Shown here in pieces: positions 23,442-31,285 of a DNA stretch of 33,415 bases. The notes under the pieces were generated by a model, which saw only the letters and a program-made list of their open reading frames with translations, was not told the DNA's origin and did no database searches. The stretch comes from an uncultured Frankiales bacterium (GTDB lineage: Bacteria; Actinomycetota; Actinomycetes; Mycobacteriales; SCTD01), in the NCBI GenBank assembly GCA_946479905.1, contig CAMLIA010000025.1, positions 1-33,415 of the forward strand, written 5' to 3'. How positions within the stretch are numbered: the stretch's first letter is position 1; each line of letters opens with the position of its first letter. A program made the position numbers and the translations under genes.

Positions 23442-24683
23442 ATGCCACGCAACTCGATCAGGATCGCGGCTGTCACCGTCGGCCTCGCCCTCGCGGCGAC
23501 CGCCTGCGGCTCGAGCAGCAAGACCGCCAGCACCAGCAGCGAGCCGACCATGTCGGCCTCGGCGTCGGCCGCCACCACGGGCCTGGCCGCCACCACCACC
23601 AAGGCGGTCGCGCTGCGTGCCGGCCTGACCTACCTGCTGGAGGAGCACGTCCAGCTCGCCGGCATCGCGACGGGCACGGCCCTGGCGAAGAAGGGCAACC
23701 TCAACGACCCCGCCGTCAAGGCGGCCGTCGCGGCCCTGGACGCCAACTCGGTCGCGCTGAGCAAGGCCGTCGGCTCGGCGTACCCGAAGGCCGAGGCGCC
23801 GTTCCTCGCCTCCTGGCGCCAGCACATCGGCTTCTTCGTCGACTACACCCTCGGCAAGGCGACCAAGAACGCCGCCAAGACCGCCAAGGCCGTCAAGGAC
23901 CTCGACGGCTACCGCACCGCCTTCGGCCAGCTCATCAACTCCGTCGTCCCGCAGCTGCCGGCCGACGCGGTCGCCGAGGAGCTCAAGCCGCACGTCGCCA
24001 GCCTGTTCGCTGCCATCGACGCGCAGGTCGCCGGTGACCCGAAGCAGTTCACCCTGCTGCAGGCCGCGGCGAACCACATGCCGGGCACCGCGGCGATCCT
24101 CGCCAGCGGCATCAGCACCAACCTGGGTCTCGGCAAGTCCGACACCCCTTCCGGTGACCTGCGCGCAGGGCTGACCGCACTGCTGACGCAGCACGTCTAC
24201 GCGGCCGGCATCGCCATCAGCACGGCTGTGTCCAAGGGCGGCAACCTCAAGGACCCGATGGTCGTCGGCGCGGTCAACGCCCTCGACGCGAACTCGGTCG
24301 CGCTGAGCAAGGCCGTCGGATCGGCGTACCCGAAGGCCGAGGCGCCGTTCCTCGCCTCCTGGCGCCAGCACATCGGCTTCTTCGTCGACTACACCCTCGG
24401 CAAGGCGACCAAGAACGCCGCCAAGACCGCCAAGGCCGAGAAGGACCTGGACGGCTACCGCACCGCCTTCGGCCAGCTCATCAACTCCGTCGTCCCGGAG
24501 CTCCCGGCCGACGCCGTCGCCACCGAGCTGAAGCCGCACGTCGCCAGCCTGTTCACCGCCATCAACGCCGTGGTCGCCGGTGACCCGACCGCCTTCAGCA
24601 AGCTGCAGACGGCGGCGGGCCACATGCCCGGCACCGCGGCGACGCTGGCCGGTGGCATCGCTCAGAACGCCAAGCTCAGCTGA
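23442..24683 (+). CDS. Lipoprotein of two near-identical 182-residue helical units
   Basis: A 413-residue protein with a lipoprotein signal (LAATAC, C22), a Ser/Thr/Ala linker and two tandem units (58-229 and 240-411). Each unit looks all-helical, about the size of a four-helix bundle, with the run SWRQHIGFFVDYTLGKA and four His at equivalent positions: 69, 128, 184, 212 and 251, 310, 366, 394. The conserved His on successive helices make metal or heme binding plausible, but I know no function for the family. Relatives, as I recall them, have one unit. It follows the cupredoxin gene in the same direction, so they may be co-transcribed. The ribosome site is weak. Confidence 0.75.
   Translation: MPRNSIRIAAVTVGLALAATACGSSSKTASTSSEPTMSASASAATTGLAATTTKAVALRAGLTYLLEEHVQLAGIATGTALAKKGNLNDPAVKAAVAALDANSVALSKAVGSAYPKAEAPFLASWRQHIGFFVDYTLGKATKNAAKTAKAVKDLDGYRTAFGQLINSVVPQLPADAVAEELKPHVASLFAAIDAQVAGDPKQFTLLQAAANHMPGTAAILASGISTNLGLGKSDTPSGDLRAGLTALLTQHVYAAGIAISTAVSKGGNLKDPMVVGAVNALDANSVALSKAVGSAYPKAEAPFLASWRQHIGFFVDYTLGKATKNAAKTAKAEKDLDGYRTAFGQLINSVVPELPADAVATELKPHVASLFTAINAVVAGDPTAFSKLQTAAGHMPGTAATLAGGIAQNAKLS
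23613..24674 (+). repeat. 546-base tandem duplication inside the lipoprotein gene
   Basis: Two in-frame copies (23613-24128 and 24159-24674) with a period of 546 bases. The bases at 23775-23892 are identical to 24321-24438 over 118 positions, including synonymous sites, whereas the two ends of each copy have diverged. That pattern suggests recent gene conversion of the centre rather than a uniform recent duplication. Confidence 0.9.
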
Positions 24684-24688
24684 TCGCC

Positions 24689-24741
24689 TGCCGGCGACGT
24701 GCCGGCAACAGGAAGCCCGTGCTCTCGAGCACGGGCTTCCT
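24689..24741. terminator. Bidirectional terminator between convergent genes
   Basis: Two hairpins lie between the lipoprotein stop and the convergent esterase stop. The first is TGCCGGC / GCCGGCA with a five-base loop (24689-24707). The second is a very strong 15-base perfect repeat AGGAAGCCCGTGCTC / GAGCACGGGCTTCCT around a two-base centre (24710-24741), which can terminate transcription in both directions. Confidence 0.85.
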
Positions 24742-24753
24742 GGCGTTTGCCGG

Positions 24754-25689
24754 TCAGCGCCGGGAGGGCACCCCCGCCGGGTCGCGCACGAACTCGCTCA
24801 TCCGGCGGTAGATGTCGTCGATCCCGTCGTACATGGCGGGCACCGACAGCGACCCGTGCGCGTGGTCCGCCACGTCCATGAGCGCTGCGGGCACACCGGC
24901 CTCGAGGAGCCGGGCGGCATAGGCGCAGCCCTCGTCGTGCAGCGGGTCGTGCGCCACGGTGATGACGAGCGCGGGAGCGAGACCGGTGAGGTCCGGAGCC
25001 AGCAGCGGGGACGCGTAGGGGTCGGTCGGGTCCGCGTCGCCGAGGTAGGTGCGGGCGCACAGCAGGCAGTCCTCCAGCGAGAGCCCCGGCCCACGCCAGC
25101 TGCGGATGCCCTCTCCGGAGACCGTGAGGTCGAGGGCGGGGTAGATGAGCAGCTGACCGGCCAGCGGGGTGCCGCGGTCACGCAGCCGCAGCGCCAGGGC
25201 GGCGGCCAGGTTGCCGCCCGCGCTGTCGCCGCCGACCACCAGCCGGCTGTTGTCCCAGCCCTGCGCGAGCAGCCACCCGAGCGCGTCCTCGACGTCGTCG
25301 AGCGGTCCGGGGTACCGGTGCTCGGGGGCGAGCCGGTACTCGACCGAGACGACGACGCTGTGCGCCTCCACGGCGAGCCGCCGGCAGAGGTGGTCGCAGG
25401 ACCGCAACCCGCCCAGGGCGAAGCCGCCGCCGTGGGCGTAGAGAACGGGAGCCGTCGCGCCGTCCGGGGTGTAGACGCGGACGCGGATGCGCTCGCCGTC
25501 CCGGGTCGGCACCTCGACGTCGTACGAGGGGACGTCGGGCACCTTCCCGACCATGCGCGGGGACGGGCCGAGGGCGAGCCGCTTCGCGACCGGCATCCGG
25601 ACGGCCTTCTCGTTGTCGGGGAGCAGCCCGACGGCGGTGAGGGCGCGCATGACGGCGAAGGTCGCCCGCACCTTGCGGCTGAGAGCCAT
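24754..25689 (-). CDS. Alpha/beta hydrolase, HSL (GDXG) esterase family
   Basis: A 311-residue esterase. The oxyanion motif HGGGF (86-90), nucleophile motif GDSAGG (S156), Asp in HDPLHDEG (D248) and His in DHAHGS (H278) are all in place. The family hydrolyses short-chain acyl esters. No signal peptide is evident, so it is cytoplasmic. ATG 25689 has AGGAAG upstream and starts nine bases after the stop of the solute-binding protein gene. It is the last gene of a three-gene operon with a second HSL esterase. The two enzymes are only distantly alike, so they probably differ in substrate. Confidence 0.92.
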   Translation of the reverse strand: MALSRKVRATFAVMRALTAVGLLPDNEKAVRMPVAKRLALGPSPRMVGKVPDVPSYDVEVPTRDGERIRVRVYTPDGATAPVLYAHGGGFALGGLRSCDHLCRRLAVEAHSVVVSVEYRLAPEHRYPGPLDDVEDALGWLLAQGWDNSRLVVGGDSAGGNLAAALALRLRDRGTPLAGQLLIYPALDLTVSGEGIRSWRGPGLSLEDCLLCARTYLGDADPTDPYASPLLAPDLTGLAPALVITVAHDPLHDEGCAYAARLLEAGVPAALMDVADHAHGSLSVPAMYDGIDDIYRRMSEFVRDPAGVPSRR

Positions 25690-25698
25690 GTGTTCTTC

Positions 25699-27195
25699 CT
25701 AAGGGGTCGGGACCGGGTACGACGGTCCCCGGTAGGTCAGGCAGGAGCAGCTGTCGGTCCAGGCGTAGGCGCGGTAGGTGGATGGTCCGCCGCGCTGGTG
25801 GGAGGTCGCGCGCAGGGTGCCGCCGTAGGTCCCCGTCCCGCGGAAGGACGGGAACGCCGCGACGACGCTGTTGATGACCGCCGTCGGGGTCGTGGCACCG
25901 GCGGCCAGAGCCCGTGCGTACAGCTCGAGGCCGTCACACGCCTGGTAGCCGGCCATGAAGTCGTTGTACGCCGCCGGGCGCAGGCCGTGCCTGACGAGCC
26001 TGGCGACGCACGCCTTCTGCGCGGCGGTCTGCGGGTAGGGCTGGTGCTGCAGGTCGACGTCGACCGAGGGCATCCACCCGAACCCGTGCAGGTGCTTCAT
26101 CTGGCTCGCGGGGGCGTTCGCCTGCAGGGCCGCGCCACCCACGGCGGTGAGGTACTCCGGCTGGTAGCCCTGGCTCTGCGCGTCCTCCATGAACAGCAGC
26201 AGCTCGACAGCCGACCCGAAGACGAGGTTCACGCCCGAGGAGGAGAACTGCAGCTCGGCGCTGCTGATCGCCGAGGCGGCACCCGACACGTCGGACGCAC
26301 CGCGGGCGCAGTCGCCGACGACGGTCTGGTACTTCACGCCGTGCGCCTTCAGCCACGGCTCGACGTTGCGCGTGTAGGCGCGGTCGCCGTTGGCGCAGGT
26401 GTCGACGATCATCCCGAGCTTGGTCTTGCTGTTCAGCAGGCCGGTCCGCAGCGCCCCGTCGAGCGCGGTGAGGTCGAACCCGTCGACGGTGGGGTGACCC
26501 GTGGCTGCCAGGGTCGGGAACTGCTGCTGGTCGACGGCGTCGCCGGGCTGGTAGCCGCCGTAGAGGTGCGGCACGTGCGCCTTCGCCAGGCAGCCCTCGA
26601 AGGAGGGCAGGAAGACGAAGACGTACCCGATCACCGCCTTGACGTGGTGGTCCTGGGTGAAGGTCGCGCAGACCGCCGCGAACTGGTTCGACCAGTCGCT
26701 GCTGGCGGTGTCGGTGGCGCCGAAGACGGGGACGATCTTGTGCCCGGCGAGGCCGCCCTGGGCGTTGTAGTCCGAGACCAGCGCGCTGAACATCGCCTTG
26801 TCGGTGTAGGACTGACCGGCGTTGATGCCCAGCGCCTCGGCGTTGCCGACGCTGGTCGTGATGAAGCCGATCTCGATCGGGTCGTGGTTGGCTGCGGCGC
26901 CGGTCGTCGAGGTCGGGACCTTCGCGCCGCCGATCGTGCCTGGTGCGCCGGTGCTGCCGCCAGCTGTCGTGCCGATGCCGCCGGCGCCCGTGCCGCTGCC
27001 GGACGAGAGGCCGGTGGCCCCGGACGTGGACGAGCCACCGGTCGTGCTGCCGACGGCGCCACCGGCGGTGCCGGGCGACTGCTGCTGCGGGGCCAGCCCG
27101 TCGCCCGCGAGGGCCTGGCCCTTCACCTGCACGGTGCTGCCGCAGGCCGTGGCGAGGGCCGCCGTGGCGAGGGCGGCGACGAGGATGCGCCTCAT
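25699..27195 (-). CDS. ABC-type solute-binding lipoprotein (branched-chain amino acid type, type I fold)
   Basis: A 498-residue protein with a lipoprotein signal (ALATAC, C18), a long Gly/Ser/Thr linker (about 40-95) and a type I periplasmic-binding fold starting IEIGFITTSVGNAEALGINAG. Features such as LVSDYNAQGGLAGHKIVPVF, VKAVIGYVFVFLPSFEGC and YNDFMAGYQACDGLELYARAL fit the Peripla_BP_6/LivK group. No permease or ATPase gene is nearby, so it is an orphan binding protein or works with a distant transporter. GGAG stands eight bases from ATG 27195, which overlaps the upstream esterase stop (ATGA). Being sandwiched between two esterases suggests its ligand is an ester or an esterase product (inference). 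Confidence 0.85.
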   Translation of the reverse strand: MRRILVAALATAALATACGSTVQVKGQALAGDGLAPQQQSPGTAGGAVGSTTGGSSTSGATGLSSGSGTGAGGIGTTAGGSTGAPGTIGGAKVPTSTTGAAANHDPIEIGFITTSVGNAEALGINAGQSYTDKAMFSALVSDYNAQGGLAGHKIVPVFGATDTASSDWSNQFAAVCATFTQDHHVKAVIGYVFVFLPSFEGCLAKAHVPHLYGGYQPGDAVDQQQFPTLAATGHPTVDGFDLTALDGALRTGLLNSKTKLGMIVDTCANGDRAYTRNVEPWLKAHGVKYQTVVGDCARGASDVSGAASAISSAELQFSSSGVNLVFGSAVELLLFMEDAQSQGYQPEYLTAVGGAALQANAPASQMKHLHGFGWMPSVDVDLQHQPYPQTAAQKACVARLVRHGLRPAAYNDFMAGYQACDGLELYARALAAGATTPTAVINSVVAAFPSFRGTGTYGGTLRATSHQRGGPSTYRAYAWTDSCSCLTYRGPSYPVPTP

Positions 27196-28112
27196 GACGT
27201 GGTCTCCAGCGCGTGGTGCCGGGCCAGCAGGGCGACGACCTCGTCGTGCCACTGCGCCGTTCCCTCGTCGAGCCCGGTGAGCCAGCTGCTGCCGTGCACG
27301 TGACCGGGTGCGCGGCGCAGCTCCACAGGGACACCCGCGGACGACAGCGCGGCCGCGAACGCCTCGCCCTGGTCGCGCAGCGGGTCGAGCTCGGCCGTCG
27401 TGACGATCGCCGGCGGCAGGCCGGTGAGGTCGGCGACGGCGGGGCTGACGTACGGGTGGTCGAGCTCCCCGGCGTACCAGCCGCGGATCATCTCCAGCTG
27501 GGCGAGCTCGACGCCGTAGCCGCTCCCGAACAGCCGGGAGCTCTCGTCGGCGGGCATGCGCAGGTCGACAGCCGGGACGTCGAGCCACTGCGCCACGATC
27601 CGCGGTCCGCCGCGGTCGCGGGCCATCAGGCAGACCACGGCAGCCAGGTTGCCGCCCGCCGACTCACCGCCCACCGAGATGCTGTCGAAGGTGTCGGTCA
27701 TCCAGGTGAGGACCTCGTAGACGTCCTCAGGCGCGGCGGGCCACGGGTGCTCGGGCGCCAGCCGGTAGTCGACCGACAGCACGGCCATGCCCAGGCCGGT
27801 GGCGAGCTCGCGGGCCATCGGGTCGACGGTGTCGATGCTGCCCATCCACCAGCCGCCGCCGTGCAGGTGCACGTGCAGCGGGCCCGTCTCCGAGCTCGCG
27901 GTGGGCAGGTACAGCCGGACCGGCACACCCCCGGGCGAGACGAGGTCGCGCACCTCGTACAGCGGTGCGCAGGGCCGGACGAGGTGCAAGCGGCGCAGCA
28001 CGCCCTCGTCGCAGAACGCGCGCAGCTCCGGCACGGTCAGGTCGGCCGGCGGCAGCGGCTCCGCAGCCACCGTGGCCAGCAGCTCAGCGATCGCGGGACG
28101 TGGATCCGGCAT
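27192..28112 (-). CDS. Alpha/beta hydrolase, HSL (GDXG) esterase family
   Basis: A 306-residue esterase with HGGGW (84-88), GESAGG (S151), D243 (LDPLRDQG) and H273 (GHVHGS). The nucleophile elbow reads GESAGG, whereas the other esterase of the operon has GDSAGG. It is the first gene of the operon and is divergent from the LacI regulator. ATG 28112 has GGAG six bases upstream. A predicted LacI-type operator lies at the transcription start. No signal peptide is seen, so a cytoplasmic enzyme acting on imported or internal short-chain esters is likely. Confidence 0.92.
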   Translation of the reverse strand: MPDPRPAIAELLATVAAEPLPPADLTVPELRAFCDEGVLRRLHLVRPCAPLYEVRDLVSPGGVPVRLYLPTASSETGPLHVHLHGGGWWMGSIDTVDPMARELATGLGMAVLSVDYRLAPEHPWPAAPEDVYEVLTWMTDTFDSISVGGESAGGNLAAVVCLMARDRGGPRIVAQWLDVPAVDLRMPADESSRLFGSGYGVELAQLEMIRGWYAGELDHPYVSPAVADLTGLPPAIVTTAELDPLRDQGEAFAAALSSAGVPVELRRAPGHVHGSSWLTGLDEGTAQWHDEVVALLARHHALETTS

Positions 28113-28126
28113 GCAAGACTCCAGTA

Positions 28127-28175
28127 GTTACTCGTGTAACCAGGCACGATAGAGTGCTGCAGAGCGTTCTGGCAA
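28127..28175 (-). promoter_or_regulatory. Promoter of the esterase operon with LacI-type operator
   Basis: On the minus strand TTGCCA (28175-28170), an 18-base spacer and TATCGT (28151-28146) form a good promoter. Overlapping the expected start site is GTTACACGAGTAAC (28140-28127), a near-perfect palindrome with a central CG, the form typical of LacI-family operators. The LacI gene starts at 28204 in the other direction, so one site could control both. Confidence 0.6.
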
Positions 28176-28203
28176 TGGTTCGTGCAGGCTTCCCGGAGGT
28201 TTC

Positions 28204-29187
28204 ATGACCGTCACCAGTGCGGACGTCGCCCGCGCGGCCGGCGTCTCACGGGCCACGGTGAGCTACGTGCTGAACGACGCACCCGGGCGCTCGCTGTCGC
28301 CGGAGACGCGCGAGAACGTGCTTCGGGTCGCCCGGGAGCTGGGCTACCAGCCCAACCCCCTGGCCCAGTCCCTGAAGCGCGGCCGGAGCAACACCGTGCT
28401 CTTCCCGATGGCCGGGACGCCGATGAACCACGTGCTGTCCGCCCTGTTCAGCGCGTGCACGGACGCGCTGGCGCCGCGCGGCCTCTCGCTGGTGCTCGAC
28501 ATGTCCAGCCACGGCGACCCGACCGCGCAGGCCGAGGCGTGGGCAGGTCTCGCGCCCGCGGCCGTGCTCGACCTCGTGCTGCACCACGACGACCCGGCGC
28601 TCTCGCGGCTGCGCGCCCGCGGAGTCCCCGTGCTGTCGGCCGCGCCCTCGGGAGAGACGGAGTGGGAGAGCAGCGGCGACCAGTTCGCGAGGGAGCAGCG
28701 CCTCGTGCAGGTCCGCCACCTCGCCGGGCGCGGCCACCGGCGGATCCAGTGGGTGGTCCCCCGGACGGTGCCCTCCCCCGTCGACCCGCGCACCGCCCGT
28801 CGCCTGGAGGCGGAGACCCGCAGGGAGGCCGCCACGCACGGGGCCAAGCTGCAGGTGCAGCACCTCGATCTCGAGGAGATCGCCCCGGCCGTCGCGGCGT
28901 GGGACCCGCTGCCGGACGCCGTCGCCGCGCACAACGACACCTACGCCCTCGCGGTCCTCACCGCGCTCCTCCACCGGGGCGTGCGGGTGCCCGACGACGT
29001 CGCCCTGATCGGTGCGGACGACGAGCCCGCCGGGCGCGCCGTGACGCCCGCCCTCACCACGGTCGCGGGCGACTTCTCGGACTTCGCGGAGGCCGTCGCC
29101 GACGCGGTCGAGGCCGGGCTCGCCGGCCGCACGAGCCCGCCGCTGCCCGTGCCGCGCGTCGTGCTCATCGAGCGCGCCTCGGGCTGA
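28204..29187 (+). CDS. LacI-family transcriptional regulator
   Basis: A 327-residue regulator. The N-terminal HTH and hinge are standard (TSADVARAAGVSRATVSYVLND, ETRENVLRVARELGYQPNPLAQSLKRG), followed by a periplasmic-binding-like effector domain (IQWVVPRT, DAVAAHNDTYALAVL, PDDVALIGADDEP). It probably represses the divergent esterase operon until a small molecule, perhaps an ester product, is bound (inference). GGAGG lies four bases before the ATG. The stop is four bases from that of the convergent TetR gene; the short repeat GCTGA-GGGC-TCAGC (29183-29196) contains both stop codons in its arms. Confidence 0.93.
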   Translation: MTVTSADVARAAGVSRATVSYVLNDAPGRSLSPETRENVLRVARELGYQPNPLAQSLKRGRSNTVLFPMAGTPMNHVLSALFSACTDALAPRGLSLVLDMSSHGDPTAQAEAWAGLAPAAVLDLVLHHDDPALSRLRARGVPVLSAAPSGETEWESSGDQFAREQRLVQVRHLAGRGHRRIQWVVPRTVPSPVDPRTARRLEAETRREAATHGAKLQVQHLDLEEIAPAVAAWDPLPDAVAAHNDTYALAVLTALLHRGVRVPDDVALIGADDEPAGRAVTPALTTVAGDFSDFAEAVADAVEAGLAGRTSPPLPVPRVVLIERASG

Positions 29188-29191
29188 GGGC

Positions 29192-29848
29192 TCAGCGCTT
29201 GCGGGTCCTGCGCGGCGCGACCAGCCAGCCGATCCAGGTCTCCCCCAGGTGCTCGGCGAAGCGCTCGTCGGTCCAGTCCTGCTGCACGACGAGGCGGTGC
29301 CAGAGCACGGTGTCGGTCGTGGCCCAGACCAGCTGACGGCAGGTGAGCTCGTCCACCGCGAGCTGCCCGGTCGCCGCGGCGGCGCGCGCCATGTGCCCGA
29401 GGCCCTCCCAGCGCTGCCGGTGCACCTCGGCGAGCATCGCCCGCGCCGACTCGTCGGCGTCGGCCGCGGCCTCGAGCGCCCGCAGGAAGGGGCCGGTACG
29501 ACGAGCGAGGCCGGTGGCGAAGCGCGCGTGCATCCGCAGCCGGGTCGCGAGATCGGGCTCGGCGGCGAGCTGCACGACCTCCGGACGCTCGTGCAGCAGC
29601 ACCTCCTCGTCGTCGCCGCCCACCGTGACGTCCCAGACCCGGTGGAGCAGGGTCGGCTTGTTGCGAAAGGCCGCGTAGACCGTCTCGGGCGACACCCCCG
29701 CGGCGGCAGCGACCTCCGCCATCGTGGTGCGCGCATAGCCCTGGCCGACGAACAGGTCGTGTGCCGCACGCAGCACGGCCCGGCGGGTGGCCCGCGCCTG
29801 CTCCTGACGACGGCTCCCGTCGTACGGCCTCTTGACAGCGTCAGCCAT
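29192..29848 (-). CDS. TetR-family transcriptional regulator
   Basis: A 218-residue regulator. The HTH is in residues 16-62 (ATRRAVLRAAHDLFVGQGYARTTMAEVAAAAGVSPETVYAAFRNK), the rest an all-helical ligand domain. It is divergent from a SAM methyltransferase across 61 bases that contain two tandem operator-like repeats. It likely represses itself and the methyltransferase. The ATG 29848 has GAGGAG 11 bases upstream, slightly far. The stop is followed almost directly by the convergent LacI stop. Confidence 0.93.
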   Translation of the reverse strand: MADAVKRPYDGSRRQEQARATRRAVLRAAHDLFVGQGYARTTMAEVAAAAGVSPETVYAAFRNKPTLLHRVWDVTVGGDDEEVLLHERPEVVQLAAEPDLATRLRMHARFATGLARRTGPFLRALEAAADADESARAMLAEVHRQRWEGLGHMARAAAATGQLAVDELTCRQLVWATTDTVLWHRLVVQQDWTDERFAEHLGETWIGWLVAPRRTRKR

Positions 29849-29854
29849 GTTGAC

Positions 29855-29889
29855 TACAACTCCTCTGTACCGAATACAACTTCACTGTA
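29855..29889. promoter_or_regulatory. Two tandem operator-like repeats between TetR and methyltransferase
   Basis: TACAACTCCTCTGTA (29855-29869) and TACAACTTCACTGTA (29875-29889) are each TACA-N7-TGTA inverted repeats, exactly 20 bases apart, so on the same face of the helix. Counting the five bases after each, 16 of 20 positions match between copies. They fill most of the intergenic region and are the likely TetR binding sites. Confidence 0.65.
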
Positions 29890-29909
29890 TCCAATCATGG
29901 GAGCCCGTC

Positions 29910-30728
29910 ATGACCACCACGCCGTTCGACTGGAGCGCCGTCGCCGAGGCCTGGGAAGCGAGCCGTGCCCAGACCGACGCCGCCCAGTCCCCCGTGGCGG
30001 ACGCGATCGCTTCCGCACTGGCGCCGCGGCCGGGCCAGCGGCTGCTCGAGCTCGGCGCCGGCACCGGCGACCTCGCCCGCCGGCTGGCCGGGCTCGTGCA
30101 GCCCGGCGGCAGCGTGCTCGCGACCGACGTGGCCGCCGGCATGGTGGACGTCGCAGCCCGCACCCTCGCCGACGTACCGGGCGCGACCGTGCAGTGGATG
30201 GACGCGACCTCGGTGCAGCTCCCGGACGGCTCCGTCGACGCCGTCGCGTTCCAGATGGGCCTGATGTTCGTGCCGGAGCCGACGGCGGCCGCCCGCGAGA
30301 TCGCCCGGGTGCTGGTGCCCGGCGGCCGGGCCGCCGTCGCGACCTGGGCCGCGCCGGAGCACAACCCGTGGCTCGTCTGCCTCGGCATGGCCGCGGCCAT
30401 GCAGGGCGTGGTCGCGGGCGGGCCGCCGACCGAGCCGGGTGGGCTGTTCTCGCTGAGCACGGCAGACGCCCTGCGGGACGTGCTGGCGTCCGGTGGCCTG
30501 CTGGACGTCCGTGTGCAGGAGGTCCCGATCACCATGGTGTTCCGCGACCCCGACGACTACGCCACGCACCTGTCGAGCATGGCCGGCCCGCTGGCGGCGG
30601 CGATCGCGGCCGCCCCCGACAAGGCCCCCGCGGTGCGGGCGACAGCGGCGGAGCTGGTGGGTCAGTACGTCACCCCGGAGGGCGTCGCCGTACCCGGCCT
30701 GGCCCTCGTCGCCACGGCCACCCGCTGA
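29910..30728 (+). CDS. Class I SAM-dependent methyltransferase
   Basis: A 272-residue methyltransferase of the UbiE/Methyltransf_11 type. Motif I is LLELGAGTGDLARRL (42-56), followed by VLATDVAAGMVDVA, the post-I region DATSVQLPDGSVDAVAFQ and LVPGGRAAVATW. The substrate is unknown. ATG 29910 has GGAG six bases upstream. Divergence from a TetR repressor with tandem operators suggests induction by a small molecule, possibly the one it modifies (inference). Confidence 0.9.
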   Translation: MTTTPFDWSAVAEAWEASRAQTDAAQSPVADAIASALAPRPGQRLLELGAGTGDLARRLAGLVQPGGSVLATDVAAGMVDVAARTLADVPGATVQWMDATSVQLPDGSVDAVAFQMGLMFVPEPTAAAREIARVLVPGGRAAVATWAAPEHNPWLVCLGMAAAMQGVVAGGPPTEPGGLFSLSTADALRDVLASGGLLDVRVQEVPITMVFRDPDDYATHLSSMAGPLAAAIAAAPDKAPAVRATAAELVGQYVTPEGVAVPGLALVATATR

Positions 30729-30747
30729 CCAAGGGCGGGCGACACGC

Positions 30748-30792
30748 GGGACGTTCGCCCCTTGAGCGCGCCTGGCGGTGACGCGCTAGGAA
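30748..30792 (+). promoter_or_regulatory. Candidate promoter of the DUF2231 gene with DevR/DosR-like box
   Basis: GGGACGTTCGCCCC (30748-30761) fits GGGACNNNNGNCCC. TAGGAA (30787-30792) is a possible -10, 35 bases from the box centre, nearly the same spacing as at the ABC operon (34 bases). In a high-GC genome the pattern arises by chance, so position is the main argument. Confidence 0.35.
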
Positions 30793-30799
30793 GCAGGGC

Positions 30800-31285
30800 A
30801 TGACGAAGATCAACGGACTGCCCGCGCACGTGCTGCTCGTCCACGCCCTCGTCGTCCTCATCCCGCTGACCGCGGTGGCCGTGGTGGCCGCCGCGGTGCG
30901 GCTGCGGTGGCGCGACCGGCTCGGCTCGCTCCCGGTCCTCGCCGCGGCCGCCGTCGTCGTGCTCACGCCGCTCACGACGTCCGCCGGGGAGTGGCTGCAG
31001 GATCGCGTGCCGGAGACCGCGCGGGTGCGCCGGCACGTGGACATGGGTGAGCAGCTGCTGCCGTGGGCCATCGGCCTGCTCGTGATCGCGGTGGCGGTCG
31101 AGCTGGTACGACGTGACGTGCGGCAGGCGGAGCGGCTGCGCGCCGGGGCCGGACACGTCCTCGTGAACGTGCTGGCCGTGATCGTCGCCCTGGGCGCTGT
31201 GGTGACGGTCGTCCGGATCGGCGACTCGGGGGCGCAGGCCGTGTGGCACGACAAGGCCCTCCCCGCCGCGGGCGCTACGCGGTGA
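30800..31285 (+). CDS. DUF2231-family membrane protein
   Basis: A 161-residue protein with four predicted membrane helices. It opens [21 protein letters not shown] and ends with [13 protein letters not shown], both hallmarks of DUF2231 proteins; conserved His occur at the start of helix 1 and in [14 protein letters not shown]. The family is uncharacterised; conserved His in the membrane has led to suggestions of metal or heme binding. The last 11 bases overlap the end of the convergent acyl-CoA synthetase gene. A DevR-like box precedes it. Confidence 0.85.
   Translation: MTKINGLPAHVLLVHALVVLIPLTAVAVVAAAVRLRWRDRLGSLPVLAAAAVVVLTPLTTSAGEWLQDRVPETARVRRHVDMGEQLLPWAIGLLVIAVAVELVRRDVRQAERLRAGAGHVLVNVLAVIVALGAVVTVVRIGDSGAQAVWHDKALPAAGATR

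Noticed and set aside
23442..24683. Naming the tandem lipoprotein a copper amine oxidase, a label relatives sometimes carry
   Set aside because: No amine-oxidase motif such as the topaquinone Asn-Tyr-Asp/Glu is visible and the protein looks all-helical.
25709..25729. Inverted repeat GGGACC-N9-GGTCCC near the end of the binding-protein gene, as a terminator or DevR box
   Set aside because: It lies within the last codons with only a 6-bp stem and a 9-base spacer, does not fit the DevR spacing, and the downstream esterase starts nine bases after the stop.
24580..27303. A 907-codon open frame on the plus strand opposite the esterase and binding-protein genes
   Set aside because: Same antisense artefact: composition-driven, no motif, and opposite genes with intact catalytic and lipoprotein motifs.
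31275..31285. Eleven-base tail-to-tail overlap of the DUF2231 and acyl-CoA synthetase genes as an antisense regulatory device
   Set aside because: Short convergent overlaps are common in compact genomes and nothing else supports regulation.
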